Part shown: positions 8,015-15,803 of the stretch, piece after piece
Numbering within the stretch: the first letter of the stretch is position 1
Layout: each line of letters opens with the position of its first letter
NCBI GenBank assembly: GCA_002435985.1
Contig: DIXD01000090.1
Location: 1-20,846, forward strand
Origin: Spirochaetaceae bacterium UBA6089
GTDB lineage: Bacteria; Spirochaetota; Spirochaetia; Treponematales; Rectinemataceae
Reading direction: 5' to 3'
DNA: 20,846 nucleotides
Made by a program: the position numbers and the translations under genes
Notes under the pieces: model-generated
The model's input: only the letters and a program-made list of their open reading frames with translations
Databases searched by the model: none
Told to the model about the DNA's origin: nothing

Positions 8015-8140
8015 CTAACGGACCATCTCTATTTTCTCTAGCTCCCCGATCGCAGCTGGGACGGTCATGTCGTTGGGCTTCGAGACATACTCTTCCATCT
8101 CATCCCTGAGGCAAAAGTAGAGCCTGGTGTGGATGACCAA
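8015..8140 (-). pseudogene. Fragment resembling the C-terminus of an IS4/IS1634-type transposase
   Basis: A 41-codon open stretch with no start codon, ending at TAG (8017-8015). It reads as a hydrophobic/basic helix (LYFCLRDEMEEYV), then a short linker with TVPAAIGELEKIEMVR. That order, an aromatic helix with a basic end followed by Thr-x-x-x-Ala-hydrophobic-x-x-Leu, resembles the tail of DDE transposases of the IS1634 sort. The upstream side runs into the promoter of the toxin-antitoxin relic with no transposase catalytic core, so at best this is a remnant. The family call is from pattern memory only and could be wrong. Confidence 0.35.
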
Positions 8141-8143
8141 TCT

Positions 8144-8179
8144 TTGACATGCATGCGTAATTTATGTTTAATGCATGCA
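8144..8179 (+). promoter_or_regulatory. vapBC relic promoter with paired operator repeats
   Basis: TTGACA (8144-8149, perfect -35) is followed after exactly 17 bp by TTTAAT (8167-8172, 5 of 6 for -10). ATGCATGC occurs twice, at 8149-8156 and 8171-8178, 22 bp apart or about two helical turns. Because its core GCATGC is palindromic, the pair also forms inverted arms TGCATGC/GCATGCA. One copy abuts the -35 and the other overlaps the end of the -10, as expected for an autoregulatory antitoxin operator. Confidence 0.65.
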
Positions 8180-8190
8180 GAGAAGTTGCC

Positions 8191-8286
8191 ATGCCAAGTT
8201 TACAAGTGCGGGATTTACCGAACGATATCGATGGATCTTCTTTCCCTGACCCCGTTGCTATGATACGTGAGGACCGTGATCGATGA
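8191..8286 (+). pseudogene. vapB/FitA-type antitoxin with the middle deleted
   Basis: A 31-codon open frame reads MPSLQVRDLPNDI and then continues, after the two residues DG, as SSFPDPVAMIREDRDR. The first part matches the start of ribbon-helix-helix antitoxins of the FitA/VapB group. The last part matches their usual toxin-binding tail ending DPVxLIREDRxR. Intact members have roughly 40-60 residues between these parts, including both helices of the DNA-binding fold; these are missing here, joined in frame. Without the helices it should not dimerise or bind DNA. The stop overlaps the ATG of the toxin relic (ATGA), preserving the usual operon junction. The ribosome-binding site is weak. I recognise the family with good confidence from the two ends. 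Confidence 0.7.
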
Positions 8287-8406
8287 TTGTCGTCTTATGA
8301 TCTTTTCTATATCGTCACGGCAAGAAGGTATAATGCATCGCTCCTTACACGAGACGATATAATGAGAAAAATCGCTGGTGGATTGAAAATTAATATCCTT
8401 CTCTAA
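8283..8406 (+). pseudogene. vapC PIN-domain toxin with the middle deleted and frame broken
   Basis: ATG 8283 begins MIVV, the usual start of a VapC PIN ribonuclease, but the frame meets TGA at 8298-8300. One base off, from 8296 to TAA 8406, 36 codons read YDLFYIVTARR, then LLTRDD, then a short tail ending INILL. This is the C-terminal part of a PIN domain (YDxxYxxxAxx...LxTxD). About 90-100 residues that would carry the first two catalytic acidic residues are absent, and the junction is out of frame. The toxin is therefore dead. Together with the deleted antitoxin upstream, this is a vapBC locus that lost the centre of both genes. Confidence 0.72.
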
Positions 8407-8425
8407 TTGGTGATGATCACGGTTT

Positions 8426-9406
8426 TTAGTTGCTCATCCTGAGCAGCGGCTCCAGAGCCGCGTCAATCTTCTTCAGCACGTCCGGCGTCAGTTTCGGCAG
8501 CACATCGAGCGCACCGAGGTTCTCCTCGAGCTGCGAGAGCTTGCTCGCACCCGTGATGACCGTGCTCACGTTCGGGTTGTACGCGACCCACGCGATGGCG
8601 AGCTGACTCATCGTGCAGCCAAGCGACTCGGCGATCGGCCGCAGTTTTTCGATGGTCTCGATGACTTCATCGTGGTACCAGCGCTCCTGGAGCCACTCGT
8701 AGCCCGGCAAGGCGAATCGCGAGTCCTTGGGGATGCCATCTTTATATTTTCCGGAGAGGAGGCCGGAGGCAAGCGGGCTGAATGTGGTGAGCCCAAGGCC
8801 GATGCCCTGATACAGGCGCGCAAACTCCTTTTCGACCTTCGTGCGGACGAGCATGTTGTACTGTGGCTGTTCCATCTGCGGTTTGCGGAGATTGCGCTTG
8901 TCGGCGATCTCCCAGGCTTCGCGGATTTGCTCGGCGGACCACTCGCTCGTACCCCAATACAGCGCTTTGCCGGAGGAAACGATGTCGTGCATGGCCCACA
9001 CGGTTTCTTCGATCGGCGTCTCCGGGTCTGGGCGGTGGCAGAAGAGGAGGTCGACATACTTCATGCCGAGGCGCTCAAGGCTCCCCTCGATGGCTTCGAG
9101 GAGATATTTGCGGTTGAGCGTGTTCTTCTCGTTTGGACCTTCGTTGATACCCCAGAAGAGCTTCGTTGAGACGAGGTATGAGCCTCGCCTGAAGCCGAGT
9201 TTGCGGAAGGCCTCGCCCATGATAGTCTCGGATTGGCCCTTCGAGTAGGCTTCGGCATTGTCGAAGAAATTGATGCCCCGGTCGTAGGCATAGTTGATCA
9301 TCTGCGTCGCAGCGTCGATGTCGACCTGCGAGCCATAGGTGACCCATGAGCCAAGCGACAACACTGATACTTTGATTCCTGCTGAACCTAATCGGCGATA
9401 TACCAT
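8426..9406 (-). CDS. Aldo/keto reductase (Kv-beta/YghZ-like)
   Basis: 326 residues from the ATG at 9406-9404, chosen because AAAGGAG lies 7 nt upstream; an in-frame ATG at 9427 lacks such a site. It is a TIM-barrel NADPH-dependent reductase. The catalytic tetrad is visible: D49 and Y54 (FDNAEAY), K82 (STKLFW) and H114 (FCHRPD). The C-terminal cofactor segment TVITGASKLSQLEENL is also present. The sequence wording (NFFDNAEAYSKGQSE, YWGTSEWSAEQI) is closest to the potassium-channel beta-subunit/YghZ branch, which reduces aldehydes such as methylglyoxal. It is cytoplasmic and monocistronic here, divergent from sbcDC with a 118-bp gap. The physiological substrate is unknown. Confidence 0.92.
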   Translation of the reverse strand: MVYRRLGSAGIKVSVLSLGSWVTYGSQVDIDAATQMINYAYDRGINFFDNAEAYSKGQSETIMGEAFRKLGFRRGSYLVSTKLFWGINEGPNEKNTLNRKYLLEAIEGSLERLGMKYVDLLFCHRPDPETPIEETVWAMHDIVSSGKALYWGTSEWSAEQIREAWEIADKRNLRKPQMEQPQYNMLVRTKVEKEFARLYQGIGLGLTTFSPLASGLLSGKYKDGIPKDSRFALPGYEWLQERWYHDEVIETIEKLRPIAESLGCTMSQLAIAWVAYNPNVSTVITGASKLSQLEENLGALDVLPKLTPDVLKKIDAALEPLLRMSN

Positions 9407-9471
9407 TGCAGAACTCCTTTTGAACATTGTTGTGGGCCCCGCGCACGCACGGTTCTGTCTCCCGCCAGGAA

Positions 9472-9500
9472 TTGAGCCCTATCTAAAAACATACTACACT
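9472..9500 (+). promoter_or_regulatory. Candidate sigma-70 promoter of sbcDC
   Basis: TTGAGC (9472-9477) and TACACT (9495-9500) are spaced by 17 bp, each matching consensus at four of six positions. The pair lies 24 bp before the sbcD start, inside the gap between the divergent reductase and sbcD. Confidence 0.45.
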
Positions 9501-9524
9501 GAGGAACGGAAGGAAAGGTTTTCG

Positions 9525-10841
9525 ATGCCAGCGACTGACACTATATTCAAAATTCTCCATATGTCCGATCTTCACCTGGGCAAAAGCCTGAGGGCGCAAG
9601 ACCTTGCGGAGGACCAGGCCTATGTGCTTGGTCAGATTGTCCGGCGGGCGGAAGAGCTCGAGCCCGATCTTGTCATCATTTCTGGGGATGTGTTCGACCG
9701 CAGTATCCCTTCAGAGGGCGCTCAGACTATGTTCGGCCGATTCATGGCCGATCTTCGGCGCGTCCTGCAAGGGAAAGCCCGCAGCACCCTGCGGGGCCAA
9801 GCCCGCAGCGCCCTGTCGGGCCAAGCCCGCAGCACCCCGCGGGACCAAGCCCGCATCCTTGTCATTCCGGGGAATCATGACTCGCCGCGCCGCATCGCGT
9901 TTGCGGCGGAACTGTTCGAAGCGGTCGGCATTCACCTGGTGAGCGATATAAGGCTTGCCCCTGCGCTGGTGCTGGAAAAGGTTGGGAAGCGGGCAGCAGT
10001 GTGGGCGCTGCCCTTCGTGACCCATGGATCGTACCATGAGTTCCGGCGAAATTTGCCCAAAGATGCATCGGAGGATGCTCCTGGCGATGGCTCCATGGCT
10101 GAGCGCATGGCGGATATCGTCGCGCATCTCCGTCCACGTTTCGGCGAGTATGACTTAAACATCCTCGCGGCGCACTGCTATGTCCGCGGAGCAGCGCTCT
10201 CCGAATCGGACACCGCGTTCATCGGAGGGACGGAGGCGGTGCCGGCTTCTCTGTTCGATGGTTTTGACTATGGGGCGCTGGGGCACCTGCACCGTATGCA
10301 GGCGCTGTCCCCGACGATGTGGTATTCGGGTGCACCCATGCCGATGTCCTTCGGGGACGAAGGTGGCGATAAAGGCTTTCTGTATATCGAACTCGGCGCG
10401 GCGATGGTCCCGAAGGTCGAGCCGGTCATGCTCGAGCCCTTACATGCGTTCAAGCGCGTGTGCGGCAGGTATGCAGAGCTGACGGCAGCGTCATCCACCC
10501 TCGGTTCAGATTATGTTGAGGTGATTCTGACGGATGAGAACCCTGTCTATGACGCCTTCAATGGGCTGGCTGCCCGTTTCCCCAATCTCGTGTCAGTGCG
10601 CCAACAAGCCTTTGAAAGAATGGCGACCGGCGCAGTGTTCGAGGCCTTGCCTGACGGTGAAAGACGTTTTGATGCAGAGAATCGGCAGGCGCTCGGTCTG
10701 TCGCGGAGCGATGCGCGCCACGCTGCAGCCTTGGGGGACTTTGCTTCTTTTGCACGATGCATTCTCGAAGAGTCGCCGTCGGAAGAGATGGTGAAGGCCT
10801 TCGAATCGCTCCTCTCAGAAGCGGAACAGGAGCTCGCATGA
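9525..10841 (+). CDS. sbcD: SbcD, Mre11-type nuclease subunit
   Basis: 438 residues from ATG 9525, with AAAGG 6 nt upstream. An open frame extends back to 9339 but would run into the divergent reductase gene. Metallophosphoesterase motifs appear in order: D15 and H17 (SDLHLGK), D55 and D58 (GDVFDR), N117-H118-D119 (GNHD), H217 (AAHCYV), and H254/H256 (GHLH). With SbcC it forms the ATP-dependent Mn-dependent complex that opens DNA hairpins and trims double-strand ends. Its TGA overlaps the sbcC ATG, so translation is coupled. It is unusual in carrying a tandem 8-residue repeat, ARS-T/A-L/P-R/S-G/D-Q, at residues 85-108 between the GDVFDR and GNHD motifs. The repeat keeps the frame open and all catalytic residues remain. 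Confidence 0.95.
   Translation: MPATDTIFKILHMSDLHLGKSLRAQDLAEDQAYVLGQIVRRAEELEPDLVIISGDVFDRSIPSEGAQTMFGRFMADLRRVLQGKARSTLRGQARSALSGQARSTPRDQARILVIPGNHDSPRRIAFAAELFEAVGIHLVSDIRLAPALVLEKVGKRAAVWALPFVTHGSYHEFRRNLPKDASEDAPGDGSMAERMADIVAHLRPRFGEYDLNILAAHCYVRGAALSESDTAFIGGTEAVPASLFDGFDYGALGHLHRMQALSPTMWYSGAPMPMSFGDEGGDKGFLYIELGAAMVPKVEPVMLEPLHAFKRVCGRYAELTAASSTLGSDYVEVILTDENPVYDAFNGLAARFPNLVSVRQQAFERMATGAVFEALPDGERRFDAENRQALGLSRSDARHAAALGDFASFARCILEESPSEEMVKAFESLLSEAEQELA
9777..9855 (+). repeat. In-frame 24-bp tandem repeat inside sbcD (three units plus a partial)
   Basis: Units lie at 9777-9800, 9801-9824 and 9825-9848, with a partial fourth at 9849-9855. All start GCCCGCAGC or close to it and end CCAA. 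The first unit holds a perfect 7-bp hairpin, CCCGCAG/CTGCGGG with a 4-base loop (9778-9795). Each unit adds eight residues, so copy-number changes keep the frame. Confidence 0.9.
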
Positions 10842-13800
10842 GACCGCTGACACTCTCCTTCGAGCACTTCGGCCCCTACCGCCAGCGCCAGGACATAGAT
10901 TTTTCCGCTCTCGACGATTTTTTCCTCATCTACGGCAAGACAGGCTCCGGCAAAACCACCATCTTCGATGCGATCGCGTACGCGATGTACGGCGAGGCCG
11001 TGGGAGGGCGGAGCAATCTCGAGCGTGAACTCGTCTCGCGCTTTTCCCCCGCAGGGAGCAAGCCCTGGATCGAATTCGAATTTTTTGCCTCATCTGCCCG
11101 GTGGAAAGTACGCCGGAGCCTCCCCTATAGAAGACAGAACCGGCGAGGGAAAGAATCCGAGGCAGCCGGCGAGGTCTCCCTGTACCGGATGAATGAGGCG
11201 GGAGCCTATGAGCTTTTGGCCGACCGGCCCACGACGGCGAATCAGACATTGCTCGAGCTTTTGCGCCTGAGCGCCGATGAATTTTCGAAGATCGTGCTGC
11301 TGCCTCAGGGAGAGTTTCAGCAATTTCTCGAGATGAAGACCACTGAGCGGGTTGAGATTCTCGAAAAGCTTTTCGATGTGAGAATCTACGACGAAGTGAC
11401 CGAGATCGCCCGCAGAAAGGTTGTGCAGCTGGACGCGTTGCTCAGGGCCAAACGCGAAGAGCTCGAGCGCATATCGAATGAGGTGGGCGCAGAACCTTCC
11501 GCCCGCATGGCTGACTTGGAGAGAAGCCTCGGCGAACTGGACGTCAGGATTGCAACGATGGCGCAGGATGCCTCTCTTCTTGAGACCGAGATCGCGCAGA
11601 AGAATGAGCGCCTCGCCTTTTGGCAAGCGCTCCTCGCGGCATGGCGGGCTTTTTCGGAGATCGAGCAGTCGAAGCCGGCCTTTGACGAGCGAGAAAGGCG
11701 GCTTGGGGCGGCGAAGACTCTCTCGGCGCTCGGAAGCCTTGCCGGTCAGGTCGACGGTCAGCGCGACGAAGTCGTCGCAGCGCTGGACAAAGCCTTGCGG
11801 ACAGAGACGGAGCTCACAAGGCTCGAGTCGGGCAGGGGCGACATAGAGGCTGCACAGAAAAAACTGCCTTCTCTCAGGGAAGAGCAGGATGAGCTCCAGC
11901 GCCGCGCCGCTCTCTATCAAAGGGCGCTGGAAGCATGGCGGCAGAAGGCGGAGCTTCTGGACCAGCGACAGGAAGCACTTCAAAGATTGCACGATGCTGT
12001 CGAACAATGTGTGCGGCAAGAGCAGGCTGTTGCCGCACTGAAGGACGGCATAACGGAGCTGGACAGATTTGTGGCGGGAGAGCCGGGGGCTCAGGAAGAG
12101 TCGCAGAAAAATCTCATGGCGGGCGAGGCGCTCAAGCGACTAGGGGCTCTGTTCGAGCAGAAGGAACGTCTTGAAGCGCAGCATTCCGAAATCTTACGTA
12201 AGATTCAGAGTACGGAAGATTCGATCCTCTCCATCGACCGCGACCTCGCCACTGCCGAAGAAAATCTCGCCCGCATGGATGAAGAGTTTCGACATGCGCA
12301 GGCCGGCTTTCTCGCCGCTTCACTCGTCGCCGGCGAGCCCTGCCCCGTATGCGGTTCACGGGAACACCCAAGACCTGCGGGTCTGCCGGAAAGTGCACCC
12401 ACCGAAGAGAGCGTCAGGAAGGCGAGGGAGGCGGTCGAAAGAATAAAATCTTTGCGCTCCGCGCTTCTTCAGAACAAGGAAAACCTGGAAAGCCGTCTGC
12501 AGGAATACGAGCAGGAACTCAAGATTGCTACCCGGAAAATCTCGGAAGAATGGCGCGAGTACGCAGGCGAAGCCCTCGGCGAGGTATCGCGCAGTGCGAT
12601 CGAGTCGGCCGATGCAAGCCTGAAGTCGCAGCAGCGCGAGCTCGAACAGAGGCTGAAGGATTATCGCGATGCGCGTGAAACATTGCAGCAGATGCGCCGA
12701 AGCCTCGACGGCGCCGAGCGCGACTATGCCCGTATTCAAAAAGAAAAGGCTGCGCTCGACATTGCATGCGCGGAATTGGAGGCCCACATCGGCTCTCTTG
12801 CCGAACAGGTGGGGAACGACGATCCCCAGCCTCGGCTCCAAGAGGTCCAAGCGCGTCTTTTCACTCTGCAGAACGAGATTTCGCGGACTCTGGCTCGCGT
12901 GCAGGAGTGGCAGGTGGCCTACGGCAAGGTGAACACGGAGATGGAGATACATCTGGCGACGGTCGCGTCGAAGGGTACGACCCTTGCTGCCGGTCTCGGG
13001 CAATTCCTCGGCGAGGCCGAGAAGGCGGACGTGGACAGCCTCTTTCATGCCCTGAAATCTTCCGAAGAGGTGGCTCCTCCGCGAGAACCTCATCCGCAAT
13101 TCCAACCCGGACCCCGGCGTGCCACCGAAGCATCCATTCAAGATGCCTTGTGTGCCCTCGCCCGCGATCTGCCGCAGACAGAGAAGTTCGGGCTGGAGGC
13201 CGACCGGCTCACCACCCTTGCCCGGTCGCTCGACGCAGTGTTTTCCGCCCATGCGATCAGCGAAGCTGGGGTTTTCGAGCTGCTTGAGGATATCCTGAGC
13301 GCCGTTTGGTCCCAGGACCGGATCCGTGAGGAAGAGAAAGCCATTGCAGCCTTCAAAGAGGCTTACACACAGAGACGTGCGGCCTATGAGGTTCTCGCTG
13401 CGCGCGCCGAACTATCGTCTCCCCTCGAACTCGAGCGACAAGAGCGCACCCTCGTCGAGGTCTGCGCTGCTCTCGCGGAGCGTAAAAAGGCCCTCGACAC
13501 TTCCGGCTCGGAGCTGCGCAGCGCACGGGCTCAACTTGTTGCGGAGCTCGAGCGGCTTCGACAGCTGTTCTCCCGTGCAGAGGTTCTCAAGGGCGAATAT
13601 TCTGCCACCACGGAAGAATTCGGCAGGCAGGAAAAACTTGCCCGGCTGCTCTCCGGCAGCCTCAATCCCCAGAGGAAGATGCCTTTCAAGAACTATGTGC
13701 TCGGCCTTCAGTTTCGAGAGATCGCCGCGCGCGCTTCCGAGCGGCTCTACCGCATGAGCAGTGGGCGCTACATTGTCGAGGCGGACATTCTGAGCGGCAG

Positions 13801-14164
13801 CGGCAACCAAAAGATCGGACTCGAGCTTTTCGTGACCGACGCGTGGAATGGCGCGCGGCGGCCTGTCGGTACCCTTTCGGGCGGCGAAAAATTCATGCTT
13901 GCGATAAGCCTGGCGCTTGGACTTGCGGATTCGATTCAAGAGCGGGCTGGCGCTCAGCGCATCGAGTCGCTCTTCATCGACGAGGGCTTCGGGAGCCTCG
14001 ATGAGGAGTCGCTCTCGCTCGCCATCTCCGTGTTGGAGGAACTGCGCGGCGACAAGACGATCGCGATTATCTCGCATGTGGATGAACTCTACAGCCGCAT
14101 TCCCTCAAGGATTGTTGTCAAAAAGGGCGTAAGCGGCTCACACCTCGAGTTCGAGCGGGACTAG
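10838..14164 (+). CDS. sbcC: SbcC, Rad50-type SMC-like ATPase
   Basis: 1108 residues, within the usual 1000-1150 range. The ATG at 10838 overlaps the sbcD stop (ATGA) and follows AGGAG at 10828-10832. Walker A is GKTGSGKTT (residues 33-41). Long Glu/Arg/Lys-rich coiled coils flank a zinc hook CPVC at residues 502-505, near the middle, where two molecules join through Zn. The ABC signature LSGGEKF starts at residue 1013 and Walker B is FIDEGFG with D1048 and E1049. The protein holds DNA ends and gates the SbcD nuclease by ATP binding and hydrolysis. The second coiled-coil arm contains a Pro-rich, low-coil stretch around residues 745-770 (APPREPHPQFQPGP), a likely flexible break. All functional motifs are present. 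Confidence 0.96.
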   Translation: MRPLTLSFEHFGPYRQRQDIDFSALDDFFLIYGKTGSGKTTIFDAIAYAMYGEAVGGRSNLERELVSRFSPAGSKPWIEFEFFASSARWKVRRSLPYRRQNRRGKESEAAGEVSLYRMNEAGAYELLADRPTTANQTLLELLRLSADEFSKIVLLPQGEFQQFLEMKTTERVEILEKLFDVRIYDEVTEIARRKVVQLDALLRAKREELERISNEVGAEPSARMADLERSLGELDVRIATMAQDASLLETEIAQKNERLAFWQALLAAWRAFSEIEQSKPAFDERERRLGAAKTLSALGSLAGQVDGQRDEVVAALDKALRTETELTRLESGRGDIEAAQKKLPSLREEQDELQRRAALYQRALEAWRQKAELLDQRQEALQRLHDAVEQCVRQEQAVAALKDGITELDRFVAGEPGAQEESQKNLMAGEALKRLGALFEQKERLEAQHSEILRKIQSTEDSILSIDRDLATAEENLARMDEEFRHAQAGFLAASLVAGEPCPVCGSREHPRPAGLPESAPTEESVRKAREAVERIKSLRSALLQNKENLESRLQEYEQELKIATRKISEEWREYAGEALGEVSRSAIESADASLKSQQRELEQRLKDYRDARETLQQMRRSLDGAERDYARIQKEKAALDIACAELEAHIGSLAEQVGNDDPQPRLQEVQARLFTLQNEISRTLARVQEWQVAYGKVNTEMEIHLATVASKGTTLAAGLGQFLGEAEKADVDSLFHALKSSEEVAPPREPHPQFQPGPRRATEASIQDALCALARDLPQTEKFGLEADRLTTLARSLDAVFSAHAISEAGVFELLEDILSAVWSQDRIREEEKAIAAFKEAYTQRRAAYEVLAARAELSSPLELERQERTLVEVCAALAERKKALDTSGSELRSARAQLVAELERLRQLFSRAEVLKGEYSATTEEFGRQEKLARLLSGSLNPQRKMPFKNYVLGLQFREIAARASERLYRMSSGRYIVEADILSGSGNQKIGLELFVTDAWNGARRPVGTLSGGEKFMLAISLALGLADSIQERAGAQRIESLFIDEGFGSLDEESLSLAISVLEELRGDKTIAIISHVDELYSRIPSRIVVKKGVSGSHLEFERD

Positions 14165-14208
14165 CGGGCCGCGGGAACAAGCGCCTCGTACGTGCCTCAC
14201 ATTCGCTG

Positions 14209-14232
14209 GGCCACCGCCGTGAGTGGGCGGCC
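14209..14232. other. GC-rich imperfect hairpin between convergent sbcC and alcohol dehydrogenase genes
   Basis: GGCC..CCGCC pairs with GGCGG.CC around a short loop. It lies 45 bp after the sbcC stop, but no T-run follows on either strand, so a terminator role is only possible. I see nothing else in the 212-bp gap. Confidence 0.25.
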
Positions 14233-14376
14233 TGGGAACTGACCCCTGTGCTCGCTGTGCATCCTCTGGGCTCCTGCCACTTTGGCGCCCCGTACCCGTT
14301 CATGCTCTGGACCCCTCCCATCCTTGCTCCTTCTCTCTTGCACAAGATCGAGAGCACTAAAGAAATATTCGCGCGC

Positions 14377-15576
14377 CTATGCTTCTACTTTCCCACTGTA
14401 CATTTGTTCGAGAAGCTCGCGCAGCTCCTCGTCGGTAAAGGCGCGCGGGCTCGCTTTTCTTCGTCTGTAGGAAAGGGCATCGGCCAGGACATCCTCGAAA
14501 TAGGTCGAAGGTACGCCTGCGGCCTTCAGGTTCTCCGGAATATCGATATCGCGCGCAAGTCGGGCAATTGCGCGCACCGATTCCTCGGCACCGATGCCGA
14601 TGTGCCCCGTAAGCGCCTGCCCGATGCTGGAGAGCCGGTCGCCGGCGTCGGGGATGAGTGCGTACATCACAAATGGAAGGAGAATCGCATTTGCAAGGCC
14701 GTGTGCAAGGCCTGCCATCGCACCGACCGGGTGGGCAAAACCGTGTACCATGCCCAGCCCCGCCTGCGAGAGCGCAACGCCCGCCAGTGTCGCGGCCAAG
14801 GCCATGTCGCGCCGCGCAAGGGCGGCCTCAGTAGCGGAATCGGAGATGGGTATGCTGCTGTAAGGTGCTTTTCCGCAGGCCGCCCTCAGACTGCGGCCGA
14901 TCAATCGGATCGACTCGAGACAGTACATGTCGCTGATGGGAGTGTGGAATCGGCTGACATAGGCTTCTATGGCGTGTGTGAGGGCGTCCATGCCGGTTGC
15001 CGCGGTGAGCGCGGGGGGCATGCTCGCGTGCAGGAGGGGGTCCACGACTGCACGCCGCGGAAAGTAGAACTGGCTCGAGGTGCCTTTTTTGCTGCGGTGG
15101 CCGCGCTCGTCAACCACCGTGAACACTGCGGCGTTGGTGACTTCGGTTCCTGTGCCGGCGGTGGTTGGAATGGCCACGAGCGGTGGGACAGGCTTTGTGA
15201 ATGCGAGGCCAGTTCCCACAAAGTCGCGGATGGGACGCCCTTCCGCCACGCTTGCGGCAATGCCCTTCGCGCAGTCGATGGGGCTTCCTCCTCCGAAACC
15301 GATGAGGGCGTCGCAGCCTTGTGTGCGGTAGAGCTCCGCCCCTCTGTCCACGGTGGACGTCTCGGGGTCGGGGCCGACTTCCGCGAAATGGAACCAGCGG
15401 AGGCCCGCGGCATCGAGACTACGGCAAAGGCTCTCAAAACCTGGCGATGATGCGGTGTTCGATTTGCCGGTCACGAGAAGCACACGGGTGGCACCCATTT
15501 TTTTGATCTGCGGCGCCGTTTCGGAAAGACAGCCCTCCCCGAATATGATTTTTGTCGGTGCGTAGAATTCGTCCAT
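14377..15576 (-). CDS. Iron-dependent (group III) alcohol dehydrogenase, FucO-like
   Basis: 399 residues from the ATG at 15576-15574, with AAAGGAG 7 nt upstream; a longer frame to 15621 has no such site. The N-terminal Rossmann-like half has GGGSPID (95-101) for NAD(P) and PTTAGTGTEVT (137-147). The iron ligands fit the FucO spacing: D197, H201, H278 and H292, with the conserved H282 between the last two. The family interconverts alcohols and aldehydes; FucO-type members act on lactaldehyde/propanediol, others on ethanol, butanol or 1,3-propanediol. The enzyme is cytoplasmic and oxygen-sensitive in many relatives, fitting anaerobic life. It stands alone, divergent from opp. The substrate cannot be decided from this sequence. 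Confidence 0.93.
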   Translation of the reverse strand: MDEFYAPTKIIFGEGCLSETAPQIKKMGATRVLLVTGKSNTASSPGFESLCRSLDAAGLRWFHFAEVGPDPETSTVDRGAELYRTQGCDALIGFGGGSPIDCAKGIAASVAEGRPIRDFVGTGLAFTKPVPPLVAIPTTAGTGTEVTNAAVFTVVDERGHRSKKGTSSQFYFPRRAVVDPLLHASMPPALTAATGMDALTHAIEAYVSRFHTPISDMYCLESIRLIGRSLRAACGKAPYSSIPISDSATEAALARRDMALAATLAGVALSQAGLGMVHGFAHPVGAMAGLAHGLANAILLPFVMYALIPDAGDRLSSIGQALTGHIGIGAEESVRAIARLARDIDIPENLKAAGVPSTYFEDVLADALSYRRRKASPRAFTDEELRELLEQMYSGKVEA

Positions 15577-15650
15577 GTCGTTTCTCCTTTCACATTCTAT
15601 TCTTCTCTCAATGTGTGCCAAGTTGCAACGGATCTTCCTTCAGCTGAGGC

Positions 15651-15683
15651 GCGGCGCACAGAGGCGCAATGCGCCAGCGCCGC
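15651..15683. repeat. Large GC-rich inverted repeat (cruciform) between alcohol dehydrogenase and oppA
   Basis: Outer arms GCGGCGC (15651-15657) and GCGCCGC (15677-15683) enclose inner arms GGCGC (15663-15667) and GCGCC (15671-15675) around an AAT loop. A 5-base left bulge and a single-base right bulge separate the two stems. It lies about 75 bp upstream of the dehydrogenase start, probably in its leader or operator region, and has no T-tract. Confidence 0.75.
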
Positions 15684-15740
15684 ATAAAAAGCGCGATTCC
15701 CAGCCACAGGATGTCGAAAAATTTGCACCTAAAAATATTC

Positions 15741-15769
15741 TTGCATTATGGACTAGAAGAGTATATAGT
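15741..15769 (+). promoter_or_regulatory. Candidate sigma-70 promoter of the opp operon
   Basis: TTGCAT (15741-15746), 17 bp, then TATAGT (15764-15769; five of six). The -10 lies 34 bp before the oppA start in a strikingly AT-rich segment within otherwise GC-rich DNA. Confidence 0.5.
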
Positions 15770-15803
15770 ATTTGTACCTTTAAGTTTTTAAAGAGGAGGT
15801 AGT

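Noticed and set aside
7930..8425. CRISPR array, tRNA or riboswitch in the longest gene-poor gap
   Set aside because: No regularly spaced repeats, no cloverleaf and no known aptamer pattern; the content is explained by the transposase-like and vapBC relics.
11090..13252. Long minus-strand frames opposite sbcC (about 300 codons each)
   Set aside because: They mirror the coiled-coil codons of sbcC, with no start signal or recognisable domain.
14118..14357. 79-codon minus-strand reading frame between sbcC and the alcohol dehydrogenase
   Set aside because: It overlaps the end of sbcC, is rich in Arg/Ser/Pro, has no ribosome-binding site and resembles no family; it is a high-GC chance frame.
14248..15450. 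400-codon plus-strand reading frame
   Set aside because: It lies antisense to the clearly recognised iron alcohol dehydrogenase, is Cys/Gly/Arg/His-rich and has no motif; long antisense frames are common in GC-rich codon-biased genes.
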